Shown piece after piece: positions 33,472-41,667 of a DNA stretch of 48,470 bases (the first letter of the stretch is position 1; every line of letters begins with the position of its first letter). A program made the position numbers and the translations under genes. The stretch is from JBOGGX01 sp050744245 (GTDB lineage: Bacteria > Actinomycetota > Acidimicrobiia > Acidimicrobiales > JBOGGX01), in NCBI GenBank assembly GCA_050744245.1, contig JBOGGX010000078.1:1-48470 (forward strand), written 5' to 3'. The notes under the pieces were generated by a model. It had not been told where the DNA came from. It did no database searches and was given only the letters and a program-made list of their open reading frames with translations.

Positions 33472-34817
33472 CAACGCAGCTCGTCGCCGAGCGTCGCCAC
33501 CAGCCCGGCCAATCCGTCCGACAGCCGAACCTCATACGGCGGGACCGGGGACAACCTCCGCTGGTCGGCGGGAAGCGCAGCCACCGCGGCGCGGGACCGG
33601 TCGGCGACCTCGGCCAGCACCGGCGAGAACCCCGGCGGCAGCCGCCGGCCATCGGCCATGACCAGCTCGAGCAGCGGGCGACCCCCCGGCACGTCGTCGG
33701 AGGCCAGGGCGAGCACGTCGTGGTCGTCGAACCGGTGCACCTGCTTGCGGCCAGGGAAGGTCACCTTCCCCTCCGACAGCTTCATCCGGGGGCCCCCGGC
33801 GTCCTCCACCAGCTTGTAGACCGCCCCCAGCGACGGATGGTCGTGGCTGGTGCCGAGCCTGGTGCCGACACCGAACGCGTCGATCGGCGCCTCGGCCGCG
33901 ACCAGCTCGGCGATGCGGTACTCGTCGAGGTCGCCCGAGGCGAGGATCTCGACGTCGGGCAGACCGGCGTCGTCGAGGATGACCCGCACCCGCTTGGCCA
34001 GCGCCCCGAGGTCGCCGGAGTCGAGCCTGACCCCACGGACATGGACACCCCGCTCGGCCAGCTCACGGGCCACCGCCGCGGCCCGGTGGGCCCCCTCGAC
34101 GGTGTCGTAGGTGTCGATGAGGAAGATGGCGCTGCCGGGGAAGTCGCGGGCGTAGGCGCGGAACGCCTCGGCCTCGTCATCGAACGCCATCACGTAGGCG
34201 TGGGCCATGGTGCCCGTCACCGGGAGCCCGTAGCGGCGGCCGGCCTCGACCAGCGACGTCGCCGCCGCCCCGCCGATGGTCGCGGCCCGGGCCGCCTTGA
34301 TCGCGGCGTCGATGCCGTGGTCTCGTCTGGCCGAGAAGTCGACGAGCTGGCGGCCGCCGCAGGCGATGGCGACCCTGGCCGCCTTCGATGCCACCATCGT
34401 CTGGAACGCCACCTGGTTGATGAGGAACGTCTCGATCACCTGGGCCTCGATCAGCGGGGCGGTGACCTCGATGATCGGCTCGGCCCCGAACACCACCTCG
34501 CCCTCGGGCACGGCCCGAACCCCGCCGCCGAAGCGCAGCTCGGCCAGAAAGGCCAGGAAGTCGTCGGCGAACAGCCCGAGACCGGCCAGGTGCTCCACCG
34601 CCTCCGGCGAGAACCTGAGCTCCTCGAGGTAGGTGAGCACGTCGTCGAGGCCCGCGGCCACCAGGAAGTTGCGGGGCTCGGGCAGCGACCGCACGAACAG
34701 CTCGAAGGTTGCGGCGTCGTTCAGCCCGTGGGCGAAGTAGCTGGCCGCCATGGTCAGCTCGTACAGGTCGGTGAACAGCTCGGGCCGCACCGTCCGGCCC
34801 CGGTGGACGCCGGTCAC
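33471..34817 (-). CDS. pncB: Nicotinate phosphoribosyltransferase PncB
   Basis: PncB converts nicotinate and PRPP into nicotinate mononucleotide, spending ATP. The 448-residue protein begins MTGVHRGRTVRPELFTDLYELTMAASYFAHG and has the NAPRTase motifs QTMVASKAARVAIACGGRQLVDFSARRDHG (catalytic His region), TMAHAYVMAF and VRLDSGDLGALAKRVR. GTG 34817 is chosen because it overlaps the nicotinamidase stop by four bases (GTGA); longer in-frame starts would lie inside the nicotinamidase gene. It is upstream of nadD by a one-base overlap. Coupling of pncA, pncB and nadD makes a tight NAD salvage unit. Confidence 0.95.
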   Translation of the reverse strand: MTGVHRGRTVRPELFTDLYELTMAASYFAHGLNDAATFELFVRSLPEPRNFLVAAGLDDVLTYLEELRFSPEAVEHLAGLGLFADDFLAFLAELRFGGGVRAVPEGEVVFGAEPIIEVTAPLIEAQVIETFLINQVAFQTMVASKAARVAIACGGRQLVDFSARRDHGIDAAIKAARAATIGGAAATSLVEAGRRYGLPVTGTMAHAYVMAFDDEAEAFRAYARDFPGSAIFLIDTYDTVEGAHRAAAVARELAERGVHVRGVRLDSGDLGALAKRVRVILDDAGLPDVEILASGDLDEYRIAELVAAEAPIDAFGVGTRLGTSHDHPSLGAVYKLVEDAGGPRMKLSEGKVTFPGRKQVHRFDDHDVLALASDDVPGGRPLLELVMADGRRLPPGFSPVLAEVADRSRAAVAALPADQRRLSPVPPYEVRLSDGLAGLVATLGDELR

Positions 34818-35407
34818 GCCAGCACGACCCCGGCGCCGACCATGGCCTCGATCGCCCTGGAGCCGTCGCCGGGCTGGAGGTCGACGGCGGCGATGGCGTC
34901 GCCGACCACCGTCGTGGCGAAGCCGAGCCGGACGGCGTCGAGGGCGCTGTCCTTCACGCAGTAGTCGGTGGCCAGCCCCGCGATCACCACCCGCTCGACG
35001 CCGTGCCCACGGAGCAGGTCGGCCAGGCCGGTCGACGCCTCGGCCCCGGTCACCGGGTCGCGATGGGTGAAGCCGGAGTAGCCGTCCTCGCCCGCCGTCC
35101 CCTTGCGCACCGACTCGCCCGCCACGACCAGGTTGGGGTGGAAGTCGGCACCCCACGTCCGGGCCACGCAGTGGACGGGCCACACGCCGCCGTCCTTGGC
35201 GAAGTGCGGCGTCGACGGCGGGTGCCAGTCCTGCGTGTAGGCCACGACGCCGCCCGCCGCCCGGGCCACCTCGATCTCCTCGTTGACCCGGCCGACGACG
35301 ATCTCGCCTCCCTCGACATAGAGGCTGCCCTTCGGGTCGGCGAAGTCGTTCTGGACGTCGACCACGACCAGCGCCGTGCCCGGCCCATACCGGATGTCGG
35401 TCGTCAC
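34814..35407 (-). CDS. pncA: Nicotinamidase PncA
   Basis: PncA hydrolyses nicotinamide to nicotinate and ammonia. The 197-residue isochorismatase-fold protein starts at GTG 35407, with GAGGG seven bases upstream. The catalytic triad is visible as D17 (VVVDVQNDF), K102 (SVRKGT) and C150 (GLATDYCVKDSALDA). Metal-binding residues fit D60, H62 and H79 (QDWHPPSTPHFAK, VWPVHC). Mycobacterial PncA also activates the pro-drug pyrazinamide, but the relation here is inferred from family only. The stop overlaps the pncB start. It follows the NuoF-like gene after 10 bases. Confidence 0.94.
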   Translation of the reverse strand: MTTDIRYGPGTALVVVDVQNDFADPKGSLYVEGGEIVVGRVNEEIEVARAAGGVVAYTQDWHPPSTPHFAKDGGVWPVHCVARTWGADFHPNLVVAGESVRKGTAGEDGYSGFTHRDPVTGAEASTGLADLLRGHGVERVVIAGLATDYCVKDSALDAVRLGFATTVVGDAIAAVDLQPGDGSRAIEAMVGAGVVLA

Positions 35408-35417
35408 TGCTGCGCCC

Positions 35418-36821
35418 TCACTCGTAGGTCCAGTCGGGCAGTTTTCTCGATTGCCGTTCGTCGTACACGGCAACCCCGTCGTGGAGGTCGACCAGCTTGG
35501 CGATCTGGAGCCCTCTGGTCGTCGGGCGCACGCCGTCCTGGGCCTCGAGGAACTCCTCGGGGAAGGCCCGCAGCAGGCTGGCCACCACCCGCTGCTCCTC
35601 GACCGGCAGGTAGCAGCGGTTGCCGTCGGTGACGCTGCGCAGCCGGGCACCCAGCACGTCGATCTCGTCGCCGTCGACCCGCCCGGACACCAGGGCATCG
35701 AGCCGGTCGGTGATCGTTCCCGTCCCCAGCTTGCACGCCGGGCACTGGCCGCACGACTCGACATACAGGAACCGCGACACGACCTGGGCCAGCTCGACGG
35801 CGCTGGTCGTGTCGTCGTAGACGACGAACCCACACGAGCCGAGCCCCGTCCCGATGCCCTCCATGCCCTCGTAGCTGACGGGCACGTCGAGCTGGGCGGC
35901 GGTGACCACCGGGTTCGACACCCCGGACAGCACGGCCTTGGCCGTGCGGCCCGTCCGCACGCCACCCCCGATCCGGTCGATCACCTCGCCCAGCGGCGTG
36001 CCCATCTCGACCTCGCCCACCCCGGCCCGGGCGACGTCGCCCACCACCGTGCACACGGCCACGCCCGCGGACCCGGCCGTGCCGAGCGACCGGTGCCACT
36101 CCGGCCCCCGCGCCAGCACGTGGGCCACCGTGGCCAGGGTCTCGACGTTGTTCACCAACGTCGGGTTGGAGCCGACGAACTCGGTGGCGGCATGACCGGC
36201 CACCCGCGGGCCGGCCGACCAGCCGGATTCCGGTGTCGTGGCGAACAGCCCGTGCAGGTAGGGCGGCAGCAGCCGGGGCAGCGGGGCGTCGCCCTCGATC
36301 ACCTGGAGCAGTCCCGTCTCCTCCCCGAAGAGGTACTCGTCCGGCCCGGTCACGATGGAGATGGGGACCGAGCCGGCCGCCCCCTCGGCCTCCATCTCGG
36401 TGAGGGCCCGCTCGAGCCGGTCGAGCTCGGTCCTGAACGACGCCTTGATCCCGATGTAGGCCTGCACGGCCCCGACCGCGGCGGCCGCGATGGCCACCCC
36501 CTCCACCACTTGGTACGGGTTGGCCCCTAGGATGGCCCGGTCCTTGAAGGTGCCCGGCTCGCCCTCGGCGGCGTTGCAGGCGACATAGCGGGGGACGTCC
36601 GGACCGGCCGACTCCCGCAGCGACTGCCACTTCCGACCGGTGGGGAACCCGGCGCCTCCTCGGCCCCGAAGCCCAGACAACCTGAGCTCCTGGATGGTTC
36701 CGCCCGGTCCGAGCGCAAGAGCTCGGGCCAAACCGGCGCCACCACCTGCTGCGAAGTAGGCGGTGACTGAAGTCACTGGAACCTCGGGAAGGAGAACGAG
36801 GTCAGACACGATCGCAATCAT
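35418..36821 (-). CDS. Orphan NuoF-like NADH-oxidising flavoprotein
   Basis: NuoF-type subunits bind NADH, FMN and a 4Fe-4S cluster. The 467-residue protein has the FMN/NADH-binding segment GLRGRGGAGFPTGRKWQ, a CNAAEGEPGTFKDR segment, an SLBB region, and the cluster ligands ESCGQCPACKLGT plus a later single Cys (NRCYLP). Most NuoF proteins read CNADEGEPG; here the Asp is Ala. No other complex I gene is near, so it is a stand-alone member, perhaps feeding a soluble partner. ATG 36821 has GGGAGG three bases upstream. It is the first gene of the NAD-salvage run, which suggests a link to NADH turnover. It is divergent from the sigma factor gene. Confidence 0.85.
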   Translation of the reverse strand: MIAIVSDLVLLPEVPVTSVTAYFAAGGGAGLARALALGPGGTIQELRLSGLRGRGGAGFPTGRKWQSLRESAGPDVPRYVACNAAEGEPGTFKDRAILGANPYQVVEGVAIAAAAVGAVQAYIGIKASFRTELDRLERALTEMEAEGAAGSVPISIVTGPDEYLFGEETGLLQVIEGDAPLPRLLPPYLHGLFATTPESGWSAGPRVAGHAATEFVGSNPTLVNNVETLATVAHVLARGPEWHRSLGTAGSAGVAVCTVVGDVARAGVGEVEMGTPLGEVIDRIGGGVRTGRTAKAVLSGVSNPVVTAAQLDVPVSYEGMEGIGTGLGSCGFVVYDDTTSAVELAQVVSRFLYVESCGQCPACKLGTGTITDRLDALVSGRVDGDEIDVLGARLRSVTDGNRCYLPVEEQRVVASLLRAFPEEFLEAQDGVRPTTRGLQIAKLVDLHDGVAVYDERQSRKLPDWTYE

Positions 36822-36837
36822 GTCCTCCCACCGACGT

Positions 36838-36862
36838 AACTCGCTTCCTACCGGCGCGAGTT
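36838..36862. promoter_or_regulatory. Inverted repeat between nuoF-like and sigma genes
   Basis: AACTCGC (36838-36844) and GCGAGTT (36856-36862) form a perfect 7-base inverted repeat with an 11-base loop. It lies 17 bases upstream of the NuoF-like start and inside the 102-base divergent gap. It may be an operator or a leader hairpin. No clear -35/-10 pair could be placed; TTGCGC (36873-36878) and TGGTAA (36897-36902) are weak candidates for the sigma gene. Confidence 0.4.
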
Positions 36863-36923
36863 TCGGATTTGATTGCGCAGGGTGGGAATGACACGCTGGT
36901 AATTCGCGTTCGAAAGCCACGAC

Positions 36924-37766
36924 ATGAGTGATTCCGTAGGCCAGTACCTGAATGAGATCGGGCTCGTGCCCCTTCTGACCGCCCAGGAGGAGCGCGAGCT
37001 CTCGCAAACCATCGAAAAGGGCCGAGAGGCCACCGATCGGCTCGAGTCGGGTCAGAAGTTCAGCCCCACCGAGCGCCGCCAGCTGCAGCGGGCAGCCCGC
37101 GATGCGGCCAACGCCAAGGATCGATTCATCCGGGCCAACCTCCGCCTCGTCGTGAGCGTCGCCCGTCGCTATCCCCTGCCGCCGGGCATGGAGCTCCTCG
37201 ATCTGATCCAGGAGGGCAACCTCGGCCTCGAGCACGCGGTCGACAAGTTCGACTGGCGCAAGGGGTTCAAGTTCTCCACCTACGCCACCTTCTGGATCCG
37301 CCAGGCCATCGGCCGGGCCCTCGATCAGAAGGCCAGCCTGGTCCGGCTCCCGGGCGACCGCTCGGCCAGCCTCCGTGCCGCCCTGCGCCAGGTCGCAGGC
37401 GACGGCGACGAGCTCGACGACGAGCACGCCCGTCTCCACCGGCTCACCACCCCGACCTCGCTCGACCGTCAGGTGGGCGACGACGACGGCTCCGAGCTGG
37501 TCGACCTGATCGCCGACGCCAACCCGGGCCCCGAGGCCATCCTCGTCGCCCGCGAGGAGGAGCAGCTCATCACCGGGCTGCTCGACGTGCTCGATCAGCG
37601 GGCCCGCTATGCGGTCGAGCAGCGCTTCGGCCTGCACGACGGCACCAAGAGGAGCTACCGCGAGGTCGGTGAGGATCTCGGCGTCACCGCCGAGGCCGCC
37701 CGACGGCTCGTCAAGCGGGCGGTCAACACCGTCCGGGAGCACGCCGCGGCCCGCACCGCCGCCTGA
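36924..37766 (+). CDS. Group 2-type sigma-70 factor (SigB/SigA-like)
   Basis: The 280-residue protein has region 1.2 (QYLNEIGLVPLLTAQEERELSQTIEKG) and region 2 (ANLRLVVSVARRYPLPPGMELLDLIQEGN, HAVDKFDWRKGFKFSTYATFWIRQAI). Region 3 and region 4 with the DNA-binding helix-turn-helix (SYREVGEDLGVTAEAARRLVKRAVNTVRE) follow. It lacks the long acidic region 1.1 of primary sigma factors and is shorter than usual SigA, so it is a stress- or stationary-type factor. The region 2 wording GLEHAVDKFD departs from the common GLMRAVEKFD. It is divergent from the NuoF-like gene and 64 bases upstream of DAHP synthase. No anti-sigma gene is adjacent. Confidence 0.9.
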   Translation: MSDSVGQYLNEIGLVPLLTAQEERELSQTIEKGREATDRLESGQKFSPTERRQLQRAARDAANAKDRFIRANLRLVVSVARRYPLPPGMELLDLIQEGNLGLEHAVDKFDWRKGFKFSTYATFWIRQAIGRALDQKASLVRLPGDRSASLRAALRQVAGDGDELDDEHARLHRLTTPTSLDRQVGDDDGSELVDLIADANPGPEAILVAREEEQLITGLLDVLDQRARYAVEQRFGLHDGTKRSYREVGEDLGVTAEAARRLVKRAVNTVREHAAARTAA

Positions 37767-37795
37767 CCGCGGTCCCGTCCACCGCACCCGCTTTG

Positions 37796-37825
37796 CACCA
37801 GCCTGGCCCCTCGGTCAGGCTGGTG
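37796..37825 (+). terminator. Perfect 10-bp hairpin between sigma gene and DAHP synthase
   Basis: CACCAGCCTG (37796-37805) and CAGGCTGGTG (37816-37825) form a perfect stem with loop GCCCCTCGGT. It ends only five bases before ATG 37831, and there is no Shine-Dalgarno between. It could be the sigma gene terminator or a leader structure that controls translation of the DAHP synthase by occluding the ribosome site. The short gap makes the second option worth testing. Confidence 0.55.
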
Positions 37826-37830
37826 TCGTT

Positions 37831-39174
37831 ATGGAGCCCGTCGCCTGGTCACCAGATTCCTGGCACGAGCGACCGGCGGCCCAGCAGCCCGACTGGCCGG
37901 ACGACGCCGCCCTCGACCGGGCGCTGAAACAGCTGGCGGCCATGCCGCCGCTCGTCTTCGCCGGCGAGGCCCGGTCGCTGACCGCCGACCTGGGCCAGGT
38001 GGCACAGGGTCAGGCGTTCCTCCTCCAGGCCGGCGACTGCGCCGAGTCGTTCGACTCGTTCTCGGCCGACACCATCCGCGACAAGCTCAAGGTCATCCTC
38101 CAGATGGCGGTGGTGCTCACCTACTCCTCGGGCGTGCCCGCGGTGAAGGTGGGCCGGATCGCCGGCCAGTTCGGCAAGCCGCGGACCTCGCCGCTCGAGA
38201 CCGTCGACGGCGTCGACCTGCCCGCCTTCAGGGGGCACATGGTCAACGACCCGGCGTTCACCGTGGCCGCCCGCACCCCGGACGCCGACCGGCTGGTCGC
38301 CGCGTACCACCAGTCGGCCGCCACCCTCAACCTGCTGCGGGCGTTCACCAAGGGCGGCTTCGCCGACCTCTCACGGGTCCACGCCTGGAACCAGGACTTC
38401 GTCGCCTCCAGCCGGGAGGGCCAGCGCTATGACCGGTTGGCGAACGAGATCGACCGGGCCATGCGCTTCATGGCCGCGTGCGGGGTCGACATGGGGGCAG
38501 AGGCCGCGATCCACCAGGTCAACCTCTACACCAGCCACGAGGCGCTCATCCTCGGGTACGAGGAGGCCATGACGAGGCGGGACTCGCTGACCGGCCTCTG
38601 GTACGACTGCTCGGCCCATCTCCTGTGGGTCGGCATGCGCACCCGGCAGCTCGACGGCGCCCACGTCGAGTTCCTGAGGGGCATCAACAACCCGGTGGGA
38701 GTCAAGATCGACGACCGGGCCACCCCGGACGAGGTGGTCAGGCTGTGCGAGGCGCTGAACCCGGATCGGGTGCCCGGGCGGCTGACCCTCGTGACCCGCA
38801 TGGGCGCGGAGCGGGTCGAAGAGTCCCTCCCTCCACTGTTGCAGGCGGTGGCGTCGACGGGCCACCCCGTGGTGTGGGCCTGCGACCCGATGCACGGCAA
38901 CACGTTCACCAGCAACGGGCGCAAGACCCGCCACTTCGACGAGATCATCGGGGAGCTCACCGGGTTCTTCGCCGCTCACCGGGAGGCGGGCACGTGGCCG
39001 GGCGGCATCCACATCGAGCTCACCGGCGAGGACGTCACCGAGTGCCTGGGCGGGGCCGAGCGGGTGGACGACGTCCACCTCGACGACCGCTACGAGACGA
39101 TGTGCGATCCCCGCCTCAACGCCAGGCAGTCACTCGACCTCGCGTTCCGGGTGGCGGAGCTGCTGCGAGGCTGA
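37831..39174 (+). CDS. aroG: Class II 3-deoxy-7-phosphoheptulonate (DAHP) synthase
   Basis: This enzyme condenses phosphoenolpyruvate with erythrose 4-phosphate, the first step of the shikimate route. The 447-residue plant/mycobacterial type II protein starts MEPVAWSPDSWHERPAAQQPDW. It has the metal-site Cys in LLQAGDCAESF, the PEP-binding segment TRMGAERVEESLPPLL and a metal His in CDPMHGNTFTS. A metal Glu lies in HIELTGEDVTEC and an Asp in the terminal DPRLNARQSLDLAF. The residues expected for catalysis are present and the length fits. ATG 37831 is 64 bases after the sigma stop, with a strong hairpin in between. It converges on the TetR gene with only three bases between stops. Confidence 0.95.
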   Translation: MEPVAWSPDSWHERPAAQQPDWPDDAALDRALKQLAAMPPLVFAGEARSLTADLGQVAQGQAFLLQAGDCAESFDSFSADTIRDKLKVILQMAVVLTYSSGVPAVKVGRIAGQFGKPRTSPLETVDGVDLPAFRGHMVNDPAFTVAARTPDADRLVAAYHQSAATLNLLRAFTKGGFADLSRVHAWNQDFVASSREGQRYDRLANEIDRAMRFMAACGVDMGAEAAIHQVNLYTSHEALILGYEEAMTRRDSLTGLWYDCSAHLLWVGMRTRQLDGAHVEFLRGINNPVGVKIDDRATPDEVVRLCEALNPDRVPGRLTLVTRMGAERVEESLPPLLQAVASTGHPVVWACDPMHGNTFTSNGRKTRHFDEIIGELTGFFAAHREAGTWPGGIHIELTGEDVTECLGGAERVDDVHLDDRYETMCDPRLNARQSLDLAFRVAELLRG

Positions 39175-39177
39175 GCC

Positions 39178-39786
39178 TCAGGGCTTGAGGGCGGCCCTGA
39201 AGAAGTCGCGGAGGTGCTCGAGGCGGTCGTCGAGGGCCTGTTCCGACATCGGGTTGCGGTCGAGCAGCCCGACGAGGAACGGCACGTCGCTGAAGTAGCT
39301 GAGCAGGGCGCCGTAGCCGGTCACGATGAGCTGCTCGGGGTCGTGCTGGCGGAACCGGCCCGCCTCCATCTCTCGACGGAAGTAGGCGACCGCCCGCTGG
39401 AACAGCGGCCGCAGCGCGGCGCCGATGTCGATGCCGAGGTGGTTGGTGCTGTCGAGCGCCTCCCTCCTGGCGATGCGGACGAAGTCGGGGTTGGCCCGGA
39501 AGAAGGCGAACGCGGCGGAGAGGACCCAGTCGACCTTCGACCAGCCGTCTTCTGCCGGTTCGGCCACCGACTTCTCCACCCGCTCGATCCAGTCGGCGAG
39601 GGCCAGCTCGAACACCTCGCGGTACAGCGCCTCCTTCGACGGGAAGTGATGGAGCAGGCTGGGCCGACGGATCCCGACCGCCTCGGCGATGTCGTTGAGC
39701 GACGTGCCGTCGTAGCCGCGGTCGGCGAACCGGTGTCTGGCCTCGTCGAGAATCGCATCCCGGGTGGTGCGCTCGGCCAAGGCCAC
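39178..39786 (-). CDS. TetR/AcrR-family transcriptional regulator
   Basis: The 202-residue protein has an N-terminal helix-turn-helix (about 8-55: TRDAILDEARHRFADRGYDGTSLNDIAEAVGIRRPSLLHHFPSKEAL in the usual TetR form). The all-helical ligand-binding domain follows, with FVRIARREALDSTNHLG and a long terminal helix. TetR proteins are usually released by a small ligand. It is divergent from the GH15 gene by 54 bases, so regulation of that gene is plausible. It converges on the DAHP synthase with a three-base gap. Confidence 0.9.
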   Translation of the reverse strand: MALAERTTRDAILDEARHRFADRGYDGTSLNDIAEAVGIRRPSLLHHFPSKEALYREVFELALADWIERVEKSVAEPAEDGWSKVDWVLSAAFAFFRANPDFVRIARREALDSTNHLGIDIGAALRPLFQRAVAYFRREMEAGRFRQHDPEQLIVTGYGALLSYFSDVPFLVGLLDRNPMSEQALDDRLEHLRDFFRAALKP

Positions 39787-39840
39787 CGCGCGGAGGGTAG
39801 CGGTCGGCTCTGATCAGCCCAGCATCGAGTAGAAGGGGGC

Positions 39841-41601
39841 ATGCCCTCAGCGATCGAGGACTACGCCCTCCTCTCCGACATGGAGTCGGCCGCGCTGGTT
39901 GGGCGCGACGGCTCGATCGACTGGCTCACGTTCCCCCGGTTCGACTCGGGCGCGTGCTTCGCCGGGCTGCTCGGAACGGAGGAGAACGGGCGGTGGCTGC
40001 TGGCTCCCGTGGGCGAGCCTCGGCGGGTCACCCGCCGGTACGTCGGCGAGTCGCTCGTGCTCGAGACCGTCTTCGAGATGGACGACGGCGAGGTGGCGGT
40101 GATCGACTGCATGCCCCCGCGCGACCGGCACCTCGACGTGGTCCGCGTCGTCGAGGGCCGGGCCGGCTCGGTCGCCATGCACACCGAGCTGATCATTCGC
40201 TTCGACCACGGCCACCTCGTGCCATGGGTGCGGCGGGTCGACGACGCGCTCCTCGCCACCGCCGGTCCGGACTGCCTGCGCCTGACCACACCGGTCGCCC
40301 TCCGAGGCGTCGATCGCCGGACCGTCGGCGAGTTCACGGTCGAGGCGGGCGAGCGGGTGCCGTTCCTGCTCACCTGGCACCCGTCCCACGAGGGATGCCA
40401 CGACGCGGGCAGTCCCTTCGACGCGGTCGAGGGGGCCACGAAGTGGTGGAACCACTGGGTTTCCAGGTGCACCTACCGCGGCCGGTGGGGCGACGCGGTC
40501 CGCCGCTCGCTGGTCGTGCTCAAGGGGATGACCTACGCCAGGACCGGCGGCCTCGTCGCCGCCCCCACCACGTCGCTCCCCGAGCTGCTCGGGGGCGAAC
40601 GGAACTGGGACTACCGGTACTGCTGGCTGCGCGACGCCACGTTCACCCTCAACGCCCTCCTGGGCGCCGGGTTCACCGACGAGGCCGTCGCCTGGCGGGA
40701 CTGGCTACTGCGGGCGGTGGCCGGCGACCCGGAGGACCTCCAGATCATGTACGGGGTCGCCGGCGAGCGGCGACTCACCGAGGTCGAGGCGGATTGGCTG
40801 CCGGGCTACATGGGGGCGCGACCGGTCCGGCTCGGCAACGCCGCGTGGCAGCAGTTCCAGCTCGACGTGTTCGGCGAGGTGCTCGACTCGCTCCACCGGG
40901 CGGCCGGAGCCGGGATCGAGTACAGCGAGGACGCGTGGAACCTCCAGGTCATGCTGCTCGAGTTCCTCGAGGGCAACTGGGGCCGGCCCGACGAGGGGAT
41001 CTGGGAGGTGCGGGGCGAGCGCCGACAGTTCACCCACTCCAAGGTGATGGCCTGGGTGGCGGCCGACCGGGCGGTGCGGGCGGTCGAGGAGTTCGGCCGG
41101 AACGGTCCGGTCGACCGTTGGCGCCGGCTGCGAGACGAGATCGGACGCGACGTGCTGGCCAACGGCGTCGACGACCGTGGGCGGTTCGTGCAGTACTACG
41201 GGTCGGACGAGCTCGATGCCTCGCTGTTGATGATCCCCCAGGTCGGGTTCCTGCCCGCGACCGACGAACGGGTGGTCAGGACGGTCGAGGCGATCCAGCA
41301 GGAGCTCACCGTCGACGGCTTCGTCCAGCGCTACCGCACCAGGGAGCGGTTCGATGGGCTGCCGCCGGGCGAGGGGACGTTCCTACTCGCCACGTTCTGG
41401 CTGGCCGACGTGCTGGCCATGATGGGCCGGATAGACGAGGCGACCGACATCTTCGAACGGCTGTTGGCGCTGCGCAACGACGTCGGCCTGCTGCCCGAGC
41501 AGTACGCACCGCGGGAGCGACGGTTCCTCGGCAACTTCCCCCAGGCGTTCTCCCACACCGCCCTGGTCAACACCGCGCTCCTCCTCGACCCGTCACCCTG
41601 A
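39841..41601 (+). CDS. GH15 glucoamylase/trehalase-like glycoside hydrolase
   Basis: The 586-residue protein has an N-terminal trehalase-like domain (about 1-205, beginning MPSAIEDYALLSDMESAALVGRDGSIDWLTFPRFDS in the standard form) and an (alpha/alpha)6 barrel. The barrel has GGERNWDYRYCWLRDATFTL and the catalytic-region segments VEADWLPGYMGARPVRLGN and GLLPEQYAPRERRFLGNFPQAFSH (catalytic Glu in LPEQ). This matches the actinobacterial family that includes mycobacterial Rv2402, some of whose members are trehalases. The exact substrate is not certain. It is divergent from TetR by 54 bases and converges on the VWA gene with a 66-base gap that has no gene. Confidence 0.88.
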   Translation: MPSAIEDYALLSDMESAALVGRDGSIDWLTFPRFDSGACFAGLLGTEENGRWLLAPVGEPRRVTRRYVGESLVLETVFEMDDGEVAVIDCMPPRDRHLDVVRVVEGRAGSVAMHTELIIRFDHGHLVPWVRRVDDALLATAGPDCLRLTTPVALRGVDRRTVGEFTVEAGERVPFLLTWHPSHEGCHDAGSPFDAVEGATKWWNHWVSRCTYRGRWGDAVRRSLVVLKGMTYARTGGLVAAPTTSLPELLGGERNWDYRYCWLRDATFTLNALLGAGFTDEAVAWRDWLLRAVAGDPEDLQIMYGVAGERRLTEVEADWLPGYMGARPVRLGNAAWQQFQLDVFGEVLDSLHRAAGAGIEYSEDAWNLQVMLLEFLEGNWGRPDEGIWEVRGERRQFTHSKVMAWVAADRAVRAVEEFGRNGPVDRWRRLRDEIGRDVLANGVDDRGRFVQYYGSDELDASLLMIPQVGFLPATDERVVRTVEAIQQELTVDGFVQRYRTRERFDGLPPGEGTFLLATFWLADVLAMMGRIDEATDIFERLLALRNDVGLLPEQYAPRERRFLGNFPQAFSHTALVNTALLLDPSP

Positions 41602-41667
41602 CCCCCCAATTCCTCCTCTGTGTCGTCTGGGGCCGGAATAGCCCGCGCTCGACGCCTCAGAACGCGG

